From Bicyclus anynana (lineage: Eukaryota > Arthropoda > Insecta > Lepidoptera > Nymphalidae): a stretch of 64,000 bases of DNA. Every line of letters starts with the position of its first letter. Within the stretch, counting starts at the first letter, position 1. The translations under genes were made by a program, and so were the position numbers. The stretch is from contig NC_069083.1 of assembly GCF_947172395.1 (NCBI RefSeq), positions 11,626,501 through 11,690,500 of the forward strand, written 5' to 3'. The notes beneath the pieces are model-generated. The model was not told the origin of the DNA. It was given only the letters and a program-made list of their open reading frames with translations, and did not search any database. Positions 1-11,245 of the stretch are shown here, piece after piece.

Positions 1-1170
1 ATGTTGTGTAATGCAAATTCGTTTAAAAGTAAAGGTCTGTTCATTTAAAAAGCTTTCATGCACATACTTAATCCTTTATGTATACTAATACATTCGTTGC
101 TTACTGTGTAATAGCCTACTTGAGAAACGAAGCCTATCAAGACATAAATACTACCATAGAACTATAATTGTAAATAAAAATGAAACGTAATTACCATGTA
201 TGTCATTAGACTTAGTAATGAATTTCGTGTCAATTTAGAAAGGAAATAATTAGATACTTTAGATATAAATATATCTTTTTATTAACACATTGGTACAACG
301 TGTACTTTCGTGAATATAATGGCGTCCGTGAAAAGTTTAACTCATATCTAGCTTCATTATAAATCCCAAATTACAAATTTCATGAAACACATTCAATAAA
401 TGTTTTATACATGACCCATTAGTTAGGTATTCGGTTATTGAAAAAATCAAAACCAAAACTCATTTTACCAACTCAATTTTTAAACCTTACCTAAACAACA
501 AATTCTATTCTAAGTAAACTTTGAAATCACAAATACGTAGTTTTATACTACGAAGAAGACATAAATTACTTTATAATTATGTAACTGCCCGTAAAATTTG
601 TAAATTAAGTACGTAAAATTAGAGAAGTTAGTCAAAAGAGATAAATGTGAAATGAAAGGAATTATAATATAGCTCGCTTGAATGACTGGTTCTATTTACT
701 GAAAAACTTGTGCTTCTGCGTTACGTAGAACAAAAGAGCCGGTAACAACTTTTCCGCGAAACTAGGCGAAGAGAAAAGAAACAAAAAAGTCCATTGACGT
801 TTATTATAACAGTGCAGTGTTAGGTTTTTACATAAAGTTGGTTTTAGTAGCTGCTACAATTATGTAAATCGTTAATAGTACCTTTCGTTATATAACACAG
901 GTAATTTTTGGACTCGAGGTGTATGAATGAATGTTGAAAGATGAATAAATGAAAACTATTTGAAATTGTCATTAAATTCATTTACGAGTAAAGTCTAAAT
1001 AAAAAAAAATTATCATCATCATCAACAAAAATACTAAGATGAAAATAATCATACTATTTATAGTATCCCAAATATGTACAGGTAGATATTTATTTAGGTT
1101 AATATTACGATAAATTACTAGTAAGTAGGTATATAGATTTATGACTATTGTGGAATGTCATAGTGATTTC
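1..1170. other. AT-rich spacer, nothing recognised
   Basis: No open frame of note, no tRNA-like boxes and no family seen elsewhere in the window. There is only a short ATC run near 1012-1022. Confidence 0.5.
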
Positions 1171-1172
1171 GA

Positions 1173-1358
1173 TCAGTGTGCCTAGTGAGAGTTTTCAATA
1201 TTTTCATACTGTTACTATCGCGTTAACGTAAACGCAAATTTATATGGAATTTAAACAGTTGTGTATTAGTGCCACTAGATGGCGCTGTTTCAATTCCTTA
1301 GAAATTCACGTTTACGTTAACGTGATCGTCACAGTATCAAACTGCCACTAGGCCCTCA
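1173..1358. mobile_element. MITE with about 55-bp imperfect terminal inverted repeats
   Basis: The two ends are inverted copies of each other. They share GCCTAGTG-GAGTTT, then ATACTGT-AC-ATC, then the core CGTTAACGTAAACG (1214-1227 on the left). The left arm carries about 11 extra bases. The centre contains GCCACTAGATGGCGCTG. No transposase is present, so this is a non-autonomous DNA element of unassigned superfamily. Confidence 0.6.
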
Positions 1359-1451
1359 GCTGTTCTATTGACTTGGTCTTTATTAACAACTAATTAAAAT
1401 AAACATTAAATGAACTGAGAAATGTCATTTACCTACTGTATGATATCCACG

Positions 1452-1555
1452 AAGGGTTGTCAGTAGGCATCGGATAACATTTGTTACATAGAATCTCGAT
1501 TTTGTACACGTCAACTTGTACACGTAACATACGTCAAAGCTAGTGAATTAGAACT
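1452..1555 (+). repeat. Interspersed repeat family P, copy 1
   Basis: The segment from GAAGGGTTGTCAGTAGGCAT to CTAGTGAATTA recurs inverted at 55855-55940 and in part at 55266-55312. Shared blocks include GGATAACATT, GTTACATAGAATCTC and a final AGTGAATTA. The ends are not defined, so the element class is unknown. Confidence 0.5.
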
Positions 1556-2085
1556 GTGGAACCGACAACGACTTGCTACCAATTATTTTTTCAGAATGTC
1601 AACAAAGAAAAAGGTATAATATTTTTTTTTATTTTAAAATAAATCAATATAATATGTATAGTAAAAATAACGAGAAACACGTTCAAAAGAATGATTATAA
1701 TCACTGATACAGTAAACAAAATCAATACAATAAAGTAAAAAAAAATATGAGGAACACGTTAAAGTGGATTTACGTTTTGGTGTACAGATTAAAATAAAAC
1801 TAGGTGGTACGAGTCCTTTACCAGAAGTAAGGCGGCATTAGTATTCTGCCCCGCATTCGTCGGAAGGAAACAAATTCCCAAAATTGAATTTTACGGAACG
1901 AGTTGGATACGACACTGAGTACACAAAGTCGACAAAGAAACGCGATTTTCATTATTTCTAACGCCCGAAATAAAAGTGGGTGTTTTTTTATAATTTTAGT
2001 CTGGTAACACAATACTGTGTGTCATGGCGTGGGCTTCCACGAGTTTGATAATAGAAACCAGTACAGTACACGTTATTGAATTTTG

Positions 2086-2230
2086 GCTGGTGGGAAGCTT
2101 TGGCTGTGGCTAGTTACCACCCTACCGATAAAGACGTACCACCAAGCGATTTAGCGTTCCGGCACGATGTCGTGTAGAAACCGAAAGAGGTGTGAATTTT
2201 CATCCTCCACGTAACAAGTTAGCAGATTTA
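2086..2230 (+). mobile_element. SINE-B (Metulj-like), 5'-truncated
   Basis: Carries the body of the SINE-B family: GGCTGGTGGGAAGC, then TAGTTACCACCCTACCGA, then CAAGCGATTTAGCGTTCCGG, then TCGTGTAGAAACCGAAAG, ending in an A run. The tRNA-like head is missing, as expected for a copy made by incomplete target-primed reverse transcription. Confidence 0.75.
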
Positions 2231-2439
2231 AAAAAAAAAATTGAGTCACACTGGTTTTTAACTCCCGGCTCAAATAAGGTTTAAACCGGGAGTTTAAACT
2301 TCTACTTCTGAGTGTCTAATGCGGTAGATTCTAAATATATAGACCAATTATGATGCGTTTTTTTATTTGTTTGAAAGCAGCCGCCAAACCGAATATATTT
2401 GTATTATTCAATTATTTTCGAAATATTTTCAAAATTATC

Positions 2440-2600
2440 TAGAAGTAGTAGCACAGGATCTGTGGAACAATTTATAATTAATTACTATCAAGTTAATTTT
2501 CCGTGAGTAGCTTCATCCTGATGAGACGCTCATTTTTTTTTTTTACGAAAATTCTTGATTCTGGTTAACTCCCCTCCTCCCAACTGGTATGAATACCAGA
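2440..2600 (+). repeat. Interspersed repeat family Q, copy 1
   Basis: Shares CAGGATC-G-GGA, then TATCAA-TTAAT, then CGTGAGTAGCTTCATC-TGA, then GAGACGCT, then ACGAAAATTCTTGA with 9258-9365, and in reverse with 27895-27995. CTCCCCTCCTCCCAAC follows here, and its complement lies after the 9.3-kb copy (near 9530). The class is unknown. Confidence 0.5.
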
Positions 2601-3479
2601 AGAATTTTCGATTAGTTTTGTATGTGATAAGTAACCGTACTGGAGCATAACATCATTTTACGAGAAATGCGTCGTTTTTGTATTTATTAATAAAGAAAAA
2701 CACACTTTGTGTCAAATATATAGGTATAGTGCGTTTAAATTTAAGATTGCATAATTATATGCGGATTTATCGTTATACGTTTATCAATAATGTAACCACA
2801 AATCTAGGCATTTTAAAACATTTAACACCAAAAAGAGAAATAAAATCATTTCCGTGGGACTACGGAAACAAAATAAAGTCTATGTTTAATTCCTGATAAT
2901 AATTAATGTGCTTTCTATTGTTGAAATAACTTTTCAAATCGATCCAGTAATTTTTGAGTTTATTCGTCACATACCAAAATACAAATCTTTCTCTCATTAT
3001 AACATTAGTAAAGATTATGTAAGTAATTTGTGAAATATATGTTTTTCTGAAAATAGTTTATTCAACAAAATAAATTGTAGCGTGTAGGTTATAGCTTCAG
3101 CTTTAATTTTGAAATTGATATTCAACTGGCACTGTCTAGTGCATGCTGCAGCTTATACGAAAATTTATGTGCCCGTCGATTTGGATTTGCCATACTGTAA
3201 ACATTGGCACCGAGATTTCGGAACTAGAGATACTTGGTTAAAAATAATAAAAGATATGTAGGTATATCATTCAAACATGTGGAGCGATAGACTTTGAACT
3301 TGACATTTCAAAGCTTTTATTTGAGCTTCTATATTGAGCTTCTATACTTACAATATTTATTTTATCTTATTAAAAAAATATTTTATACACACTCAGTATT
3401 AGTGAAAAAAACCATTACAGTATTACTACGGCAACTTGTGAATGTTGGTCCCGCTCTTTTATATGTAATATATATATAA
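2600..3479. other. AT-rich spacer
   Basis: Two short open frames (2678-2896 and 3294-3479) show no domain, no coding-like composition and no splice context. No repeat family was recognised. Confidence 0.5.
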
Positions 3480-3526
3480 TTCGCTTTTATTTATTAAGAT
3501 AACACATCTTAATAAATAAAAGCGAA
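3480..3526. repeat. Perfect 21-bp palindrome, 5-bp loop
   Basis: Left arm 3480-3500, spacer 3501-3505 (AACAC), right arm 3506-3526, with all 21 positions complementary. The right arm runs into the start of the Helitron-like element at 3509-3811, so the left arm is an inverted copy of that terminus. Confidence 0.9.
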
Positions 3527-3811
3527 AGGTGATTCATCGTAAAATCTCGAAAACCGTTTGATATCATCATCATCATCATCATCATCATATCAGCCGATGG
3601 ACGTCCACTGCAGGACATAGGCCTTTTGTAGGGACTTCCAAACATCACGGTACTGAGCCACCTGCATCCAGTGATTTCGCCGTTTGATATACAAAGCTGA
3701 AATTTGGTAGGGAGGTAGTTTATAGTTAGTAGGTATCCAATAAGAACGGATTTTGCGATAGCACCAGATTAAAGAGGTATTAGCACGGACGAAGTCGCAG
3801 GCGTCCACTAG
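3509..3811 (+). mobile_element. Helitron-like element (family S) split by an RTE insertion
   Basis: Begins TAATAAATAAAAGCGAAAGGTGA and continues with ATCTCGAAAACCG. After the RTE insertion come GCTGAAATTTGGTAGGGAGG, a hairpin tail (ACGGACGAAGTCGCAGGCGTCC) and the final CTAG before T. A second copy of the 5' half lies at 25128-25247. Short and without Rep/helicase coding, so non-autonomous. Confidence 0.7.
3565..3679 (-). mobile_element. RTE-clade LINE, 3' end only, with target duplication
   Basis: An (ATC)n run followed by CAGCCGATGGACGTCCACTG is the reverse complement of the RTE ORF2 C-terminus plus (GAT)n tail. The 11-bp target duplication CCGTTTGATAT flanks it at 3554-3564 and 3680-3690, which interrupts the surrounding Helitron-like element. 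Heavily 5'-truncated. Confidence 0.85.
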
Positions 3812-4733
3812 TATGAATATAAATGAATTTGAAATAAATAATTTTAAGACTAAATTATGAAATAAAAACTAGGTAGGTAGGTACTTGTGTTTCCACCACA
3901 GATATAAAAAAGCTTAAGCTCCATATGTTCTGTGGTATCCACTAATGAATTAATGATCATTTTGTTGCTTGCATCGTCTAATTTGTAAATAAGCATGGAG
4001 TCTTTCGATGGTATGGTAATAGGGTATATTACATTATTCACAAATAAATCTAATGGGTACATACATTTACGGTGTGAACCCTTTAATTTTATATATATCT
4101 CTCAATTATTTCACCTACGCTAATTGCCTCGACTGGTTATAGAAGACACACTGTGTTTATATAAACTTGTGTGGTTAATAATATTTTATTTTGAATTATT
4201 GAGCTATACGTCCGTGGTTTCATGTGGCAGTTTATTATAAATGGCGGATACTTCTAATTCAGTACTACTTATTAGCGTAGTGTCTATGAGCAAATCGCGA
4301 TATTACACTGAACCATCTCGCGTTTAGTGAACAACACAACATTAGTAGGGATAATAACGTTAAAGTTCCCTACATACTAATGAAATTCGTCAACACTGTC
4401 AAAAACTGTTAAATATCGCTATATTTCCAGAGAGAGACTTTCATAGAGGTCGCCAAAATAACGAAAAAAGACTGTATCACAATTTCGACTGAATTATATA
4501 GTACGAAATTTCTACTCGCATACAGTATCTTTTGTGGAAGTTTTCTGAAAATAGCTTTTCATAACTTTCATTTGAAATAGAACTTTTTTAATAGGTAGAC
4601 CAAATATTTTGGTTTCCGTTATGACTGACATCACTACAATTAACCATTTTGTGAACTTTCATATTTGCAGAGGCATTGAACAATGAACTAATTAACTTTA
4701 AGATCTCATTGATCAATTGATCATAAAGTATGA
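3812..4733. other. AT-rich spacer
   Basis: Contains one short minus-strand open frame (3850-4062) with no recognisable domain. Nothing else was identified. Confidence 0.45.
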
Positions 4734-4741
4734 GATATGAG

Positions 4742-4890
4742 CGTGCACATCATAGATGCAAAAAAGCACTGCCTACCTTATGGACTCAATACAAACCTAA
4801 GTCGGACCACGAAATACATAGTTAGACGAGGAATTTTCCAATTTTTACTGATAGTGCGTACCCTAGTTAAAAACCTTGTGCACGCCACTG
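4742..4890 (+). mobile_element. hAT-like MITE, copy 1 (diverged)
   Basis: Homologous along its length to the cleaner copy at 18602-18736: CGTGCACA-CATAGATGCAAAAA, a central GAATTTTCCA, then CCTAGTTAAA and TGTGCACGCCACTG at the right end. The left CAGTGG is lost. The flanks GATATGAG and GATGTGAG match at 7 of 8 positions, consistent with an 8-bp target duplication. Confidence 0.6.
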
Positions 4891-5277
4891 GATGTGAGGT
4901 CATGTGGTATGACGTGCTGGGTTCGAATACTAGGACAGGCTACGAAATATGACATTTTCTTTCTTCCAAAAAGTTTTCATTAGAGGCTCGGTATATCGAT
5001 GACAAAATATCCGCACGCAGAACACGTAAAGCCTTACGGAGTCCAACAGTGATCCCACCAATTCACTTTGGAGCAGTGTGGTGTAAGCCAGGAGCCTGAA
5101 TAGATAAAATTTGCAAAGGTAAAGGCTTTGTCGGACCTGGGTGACTTTGTCGCATGAGTTCGTCTTCTTTTCACGGATGATAGCAAAATAACTATTTTTT
5201 TATCTATTCATGATGAGCTTCCGCAAAGTAACGCCTGCTTCTATCCAATATTTAAAGGATTTAAATAGACTAATGGT

Positions 5278-5408
5278 ATTTTTTTTTTATTCTTTACAAG
5301 TTAGCCCTTGACTACAATCTCCCCTGATGGTAAGTAAGTAAGTGATAATGCTATCTAAGATGGAAGCGGGCTAACTTGTTAGGAGGACGATGAAAACCCA
5401 CACTCCTA
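5278..5408 (-). mobile_element. SINE-B, 5'-truncated
   Basis: Reads, in reverse, an A-rich tail, then TTACAAGTTAGCCCTTGAC, then ACAATCTCCCCTGATGGTAAG, then AAGATGGAAGCGGGCTAAC, up to the ACTCCT of the body. A GTAA triplication (GTAAGTAAGTAAGTGA) is an internal slip. Confidence 0.75.
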
Positions 5409-5441
5409 ATTGAATAATTTAAACCACATTATTATTTCTGT

Positions 5442-5733
5442 GAGCCGTGATAGCCCAGTGGATATGACCTCTGCCTCCGATTCCGGAGGGTGTGGGTACG
5501 AATCCGGTCCGGGACATGCACCTCCAAATTTCAGTTTTGTGCATTTTAAGAAATAAAATATCGCGTGTCCCAAACGGTGAAGGATAAACATCGCGAGGAA
5601 ACTTGCATACCAGAGAATTTTCTTAATTCTCTGCGTGTGTGGAGTCTGCCAATCCGTATTGGGCCAGCGTGGTGGACTATTGGCCTAGTCTGACCCTCGA
5701 GCTCAGCAGTAAGTCGAACATGGGTTGATAACG
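5442..5733 (+). mobile_element. SINE-A, full length, 11-bp target duplication
   Basis: The tRNA-derived head carries an A box (TAGCCCAGTGG at 5451) and a B-box-like GGTACGAATCC. It is followed by the family body (TTTTCTTAATTCTCTGCG, GGGCCAGCGTGGTGGACTA) and the GGGTTGATAACGA tail. ATTATTTCTGT is duplicated at 5431-5441 and 5734-5744. Confidence 0.9.
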
Positions 5734-6195
5734 ATTATTTCTGTAGATTGATATATTACATAGCTATGCAATTTGAAGCAATTTCCTTCATTTTATTTAA
5801 TAAATTGAAGTAATATTATAAACGAGAGTTGATTTAGCGAGCCATAAACTGTTCTCAGATGGTCCGCTCTGACCATCCATTAACGTAAAGCTAAGGATAA
5901 CTACAACACTGCGACAGCTATAATGTACTGCAAATGACTTGTCATTAGCTTTAAAGCTCCGTTATTAATTAGTCTGTGTAATTGTCGAGGCTATAAGACG
6001 ATTTGCTGGAATAGTGGGAACGATTTAACAATTACGTAATAGGATTATAATGTAGACTAATTGTTGAACATGTTTGTAATAACTAGATACATATTCCTTG
6101 TATAAACAGTTTAAGTTCGATACAAATCTTACATAGACATAGTCATAATAGACGGTTTTTAAATTATTATACTATAGTAGTAGTTTTATGAATAT

Positions 6196-6300
6196 ACTAG
6201 CGGACGACCGCGACTTCGTCCGCGTGGAAATCAAGTTAAACTTTCAACCCCTATTTAATCACTTTAGCAGTAGAATTTTAAAAATTATTGAATCACATTA
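6196..6300 (-). mobile_element. Helitron-like element 3' terminus, decayed
   Basis: CTAGCGGACGACCGCGACTT and GTCCGCGTGG form the reverse complement of the family-E 3' hairpin and CTAG end. AAACTTTCAACCCCTATTT follows, and then the similarity fades. Confidence 0.6.
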
Positions 6301-6367
6301 TATTTCGTATATTTTTTAAGATTTATGAACAAATTTTTAAAACTGTAACTCTAAAAATGAAAGACTT

Positions 6368-6482
6368 TGGTGTGAATTTTCATCCTCACAATAAGTTAGC
6401 CTGCTTTCATCTTAAATTGAATCATCACTTACCATCAGGTAAGATTGTAGTCAAGGGCAACATGTAAATGAATAACAAAAAA
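6368..6482 (+). mobile_element. SINE-B, 3' part only
   Basis: Reads GGTGTGAATTTTCATCCTC, then AGTTAGCCTGCTTTCATCTT, then CATCACTTACCATCAGGTAA, then GATTGTAGTCAAGGGC, and an A-rich tail. Confidence 0.75.
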
Positions 6483-6811
6483 AGCCTTGAGGGTGTGTCT
6501 AAGAATTTAAAAGTCATTAACTTGTTAACTAAACGTTCAGTTTTAAAATAAAGATCAGAAAAAGGAATACGTAATTTGAATCCTGCGTCCTTATCTCCGT
6601 CTCGTTAAAGAGTATTAAGTTCTTGTCTTTGAGCAATTTTCTACAGCCGGTACGGATATTTTTCTTGGACACTCTTAATTATTACTTTATTAGATAACGC
6701 ATTTTTTCTCTCTCATATATCGTTTTAATGACGTGCATTAATTAATATTAACTATGTCATTATATGTCATGATATGTCATTGGTCGCATGATAGCACTAC
6801 TGGCGTCAGTA

Positions 6812-6952
6812 TCATCATCAACAGCCGATGGACGTCCACTGCTGGACATAGGCCTCTTGCATGAGGCCTATGTACAGCAGTGGACTGCTGGTGATGCTCA
6901 CTTCCAAACTAAACGGTCTCGAGCCGCGAGTATCCAGCGCCAGGCGGACCCG
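6812..6952 (-). mobile_element. RTE 3' end carrying an internal inverted copy
   Basis: The target duplication CTGGCGTCAGTA (6800-6811 and 6953-6964) brackets the insertion. It reads (ATC)n, then CAGCCGATGGACGTCCACTG, and later ACGGTCTCGAGCCGC, all in minus sense. Inside is a piece of about 36 bp in the opposite sense (GAGGCCTATGTACAGCAGTG). This makes a 22-bp-arm hairpin around 6832-6885. The 108-codon open frame through here is a by-product. Confidence 0.8.
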
Positions 6953-6964
6953 CTGGCGTCAGTA

Positions 6965-8757
6965 AATGCTTTCAAAATGAAATATTTTATTATTAAGAAC
7001 AAAATTCATGTAACAACAAAGCCAATAAACAAAATTACACCACGACCTTTATATTATAACGTAATACTTTTAATCTTAAAATACCATCAAATTTATTTTC
7101 GTACCAAGCAATAATGTTACACTTTCATCAGCTATGAAAATAAATTAATTTCCCTTATAGCGAGCCTAATTACATTGTTATTTATGTTCGTAATATTTTT
7201 TGCTATATAAAACATTTAGTGCCTACCTTGATGAGTTCCCTGGAAAATACCTGTTCTTTGTAAAGTTGTCGAGTTACTTGTTTTCCATTTATATGAAAAT
7301 TCATTAGGACGTTTGACATCAATATTGAAGCTTAATGAAAATTGTGACTTTAATTTCTGAAGGCAGAAATATATATCTTCGATATATTCAATATTGTACA
7401 AGTGAAACTTTTAGACATTAATGATTCATGTATAAATTAAGTAATATTTATGTAATGATGATAATAATTTAAAGATTGGTGATTTTAAAAAAGCGACTGT
7501 TGTATATATTGCCGACTCTTCTCTGTATAACCTTCCCTCCGAACTAGTGGTAAGCCCTACAAAAAACTTTTTTCAAAATTTTCTCAAAGCAATTTCAAAA
7601 GTGATTATAAGCCAACTCAACATGAAAATTTTCGTGTTGAACGTTGTCGACTAACTAGGAAAAGCTAATGCCAAAGAATTGAGTTGGTCATATTTCTTAG
7701 ACAAATTTAGCATAATACGAGCAACAAAAATGGTTGGGGGGTGAATTTCTGAAGCTAAGTTATTATTTATTTAAGCCTAAATATTATTGAGAAATATTGA
7801 TAAAAGGCGGAAATCACACTTCGTGGAGTCCAGCCCTTAACCGTAAATGTATAAAGCTGTGTGTGTAGCTCAAAAGTTATGAATCATTAGAAACTTTACA
7901 ATAATTATCTTCTTGTAAGTTAATTTGGATTTGAAAAATTCTTAACATCAATCGTAGAAGTAGGTATGCGAGCTACATACCTACATAACAGTTTTATGAT
8001 TGTTTATTATACTTGGTAGTAAATTCAAATACATCCGTAATACCATTATGAAAAATATCAAAGTTAAGGATCTCTTAATAAAATTACTGTCACATCTTGA
8101 GAGTAATTTACAAAATGACTTCACGTGAAGCGTATGAACCTAAAAGTTACAAGAGTACTTAATCATGTCAAGATTTTGAGCAGCCTCTTTCATTTTCTGA
8201 CTCCTTATAAAGTTAATTAAGACGTTAAATGTCTAAACTGAGGACATACATAACATAATAAGGGCTTGTGAAATTTAAATTTAGTATTTTAATCTTTGCC
8301 TCTGTTTAAATACATTGTATTCCTGATTAAGCTATAATGGAAATTGTTCGTATATTTTAAGAAATTCCTAATATGATTATCTTTTAAAGCGGCTGTATAG
8401 TATGTAAAGTAAACGAGGAAGTTAGAATACATATAAACAAAGAGTTTGTACATTGTTCAGAAATTTTTACATTACATTATTTCAATGTTCTTGACTTAAG
8501 GTTTGTTCGATTGAAGAGGCAGTTCTTACTAAAAGGACGGGCAAGAAATTCAGCATTTGACCTATCAAATTATTATCACTTTCAATATTTATCATTTACA
8601 GTTTATTTTTAATTTTTTTTACATAAATTTATACTTCATATGTCGCATTATAGCAGTGCTTTATAGCCAGAGAAAAGAGAAATTAAAATGTTTTTGGTGC
8701 ATTACCCACGTGTTACCTCATTGTCGTTCCTATTTATAAAGGAAAGGGCTATACTTT
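6965..8757. other. Spacer of about 1.8 kb
   Basis: AT-rich. Several short open frames on both strands show no domain or coding character, and no known family was recognised. Confidence 0.45.
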
Positions 8758-9052
8758 ATAATCATCGTCATCATCAACTCTGCTCACTGCTGAGCTCGAG
8801 CGTCAGACTGAGAGGGCTAGATCAAATAGTCCACCACGCTGGCTCAATACGGATTAGCGAACTTCATACACGCAGAGAAGTAAAAAAAATCTCATGTATG
8901 CAAAATTCCTCACGATGTTTTTCCTTCACCATCTGATACACGTGATATTTAATTTCTTAAAACGCACATAACTGGAAAGTTGTAGGTTGGAGGTCGAACC
9001 TACACCCTTCAGAATCGGAGGCAGAGTTCATATCCACAGGGCTATCACGAGT
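8758..9052 (-). mobile_element. SINE-A, full length, diverged
   Basis: Reads the family in reverse from the ATCATC tail through CTCACTGCTGAGCTCGAG, AATAGTCCACCACGCTGG and CTCACGATGTTTTTCCTTCA to CGGAGGCAGAG and the A-box complement. The B box is damaged (reverse GTCGAACC), so it is unlikely to be transcribed. Confidence 0.85.
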
Positions 9053-9257
9053 ATATTACAATAATAATAAGTAATGAAATCTATTCATATTTTTGCGTTA
9101 CAATAATACGATTATCTACTTATAAATACATAACAAGTTCGTATCAGGTCATACTAACGTATCGGTCATTGGCCAGCTTTTAGTGATTACGAGTTAAATA
9201 ATTAATACAAAGCCGATAAACAGTTCTATATACGAATACCTAGTTTTCATGTTAGTC

Positions 9258-9365
9258 CAGGATCCGAGGAGCATTTTTGCAATTGATTACAGCTATCAAA
9301 TTAATTTCTCGTGAGTAGCTTCATCTTGATGAGACGCTTAACTTTTTTATCTACGAAAATTCTTG
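9258..9365 (+). repeat. Interspersed repeat family Q, copy 2
   Basis: Matches 2440-2600 through CTCGTGAGTAGCTTCATCTT, GAGACGCTTAAC and ACGAAAATTCTTGAATAA. Confidence 0.5.
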
Positions 9366-9581
9366 AATAATAATTGTAAATAAAATGTAAAAATTTCTGA
9401 GCATAGGAACGAGATAACGTGCCACGGAATTTGTGGCTGTTAAGAATTATAACTCTTTAATCAAGCTTATTAAGTAAAAAAACAGCTGCCTAGTAACAAT
9501 TTTTTAAGACCTGGTTATTGATACAAGTTGGGAGGAGGGGAGTTATTACTCACCAGCTGTTATTTTTACATACACATACAT

Positions 9582-9752
9582 TTACACGGTGAAGGAAAAA
9601 CATCGTGAGGAAACCTGCATACCAGAAAATTTTCTTAACTCTACTCTTTTTATTAGGCCAGCGTGGTGGACTATTGGCCTAACCCCTCTTATTTTGAGAG
9701 AAGACTCAAATTCAGCAGTGAGCCGAATATGTTGATAATGATGATGAATGAT
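9582..9752 (+). mobile_element. SINE-A, 5'-truncated
   Basis: Starts at CGGTGAAGGAAAAACATCG and runs to GCAGTGAGCCGAATATG, TTGATAATGATGATGAATGA. The tRNA-like head is absent. Confidence 0.85.
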
Positions 9753-9830
9753 GATTTTTATATATGGATCCTATACCATGTCTCATAATTAGTTATTCCC
9801 AGTTTTTGTTTATGGTTACAATAGCAATCT

Positions 9831-10115
9831 AACTGCCTCATTGATCCAGTGGTAAGTCTATGTGGCTTCGAATCACGAGGTTCTGGGTTCAAATCCTTTC
9901 GTGATATTACACCCCCGTGCTTCGGAGAGCACTTTAAACCGTTGGTCCCTGCCACTAAAATTAACATCTGATAGCGGTTAATTTTACATTATTACCCTAA
10001 TTCCACCATCTCGCATTGGCGCAGTGTATAGGACATATTCCCTCTTCTTTAAGGTCCTTCGTTAAATAAGGACTAGCCTTGTAGTGGGGCGTAAAATAGG
10101 TTGACAAGGATGATG
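9831..10115 (+). mobile_element. SINE-C, full length
   Basis: A third tRNA-derived family. The head has an A-box-like TGATCCAGTGG and a B box (GGTTCAAATCC at about 9887-9897). The body has GGAGAGCACTTTAAACCGTTG, ATCTCGCATTGGCGCAGTG and CCTTGTAGTGGGGCGTAAAA. The tail is TTGACAAGGATGATGA. Parts recur at 10608-10740, 50917-50985 and 60520-60655. Confidence 0.75.
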
Positions 10116-10607
10116 AACAATAGCAATATTTATCTTATTTAATGTATTTTTAATTTACATGAAATAATTAAAGTACTATTAATAAAATACAAAAGGTCTA
10201 CATTCAAATAAATTTATTAAGAAAATGTTCTAGTAATTTAATAAAACTAGTATTTCTAAAGTACTATCTTATGTATCCCCGTGAGACAAATACCTGGATA
10301 CGAGTCTACCGAACTTATGTTTTACTGTAACTACGTGATCCAACGTACCTACGTGATCATTAGAAAAAAAAATAGGTTTGTATGTTACAAAATTCCAAAA
10401 AACTGTCTGTACAGAGTTATAAATATAAAATGAAATGTAAAAAAAAATATATTAAAATTAAAATAAGTATTTGCAAAAATCACTTCAAAATCCTTAATCA
10501 TCATGATTTTGGGAAATAGCATACACGGACCGATGTAAAAAAAAAATACTTGCCATATTAAATCTTAATGTTTAAAAGACATAATACAAGTATTAATCGT
10601 AGCAGCA

Positions 10608-10740
10608 GCAACGCAGTGTCAACTTGCTTTGGAACTGCGTGGTGAGTTATAAGATAAATATTCTCTCTCCCCCTAAAAAGGGAAGACTGGCCATATAGTG
10701 GGCCGTTAAAATACACTGATAATGAGCTTCATAATTACAA
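10608..10740 (+). mobile_element. SINE-C, 3' part
   Basis: Reads GGAACTGCGTGGTGAGTTAT, then ATATTCTCTCTCCCCCT, then ATAGTGGGCCGTTAAAATA, then CTGATAATGAGC. It corresponds to the last 130 bp of SINE-C. Confidence 0.6.
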
Positions 10741-11245
10741 CAAAACCTTGAAATATTCCCATGGACAAAATCGTTGACGTTCACTAGTATGCGATATTCG
10801 TGTAGTAGCTAGCTGCACGTATATATTCCTTGCTAGTTATACGAGTATTATGTTAATGAAGTCGGAATTTATTACAATTATTCATAGTAGGATATTCACG
10901 TTATTACCATCTGTCAGGACCACGCTGGTGATTGACGGTAGACTGAAGTAGTCTCAAGTTTAAGATAGACATACGGACACCAATCAAATGATATTCTAGT
11001 GTATATTTGTAAATGTATATTTTTCAATTTAGCAATGGTAGCCTTTTGGTAGATTTAAGCTACTAACTTTATGTCAGGCAACGAAGTACCGCAGTAGAAG
11101 AACTCAAGCTTGATTATTTTAAATGTGAATTGTTGTACGTCTTACTTCATTATTAATAATTAAAATGTAAAAAATAATATGCCAAGTTGTAGTATTATTA
11201 ACAAGTCATTTGCACAAACAACTTGTCACACAACAACACACATTG

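Noticed and set aside
6788..7114. 108-codon plus-strand frame with EAYVQQWT
   Set aside because: The recognisable residues come from the inverted RTE piece; the remainder is random AT-rich DNA.
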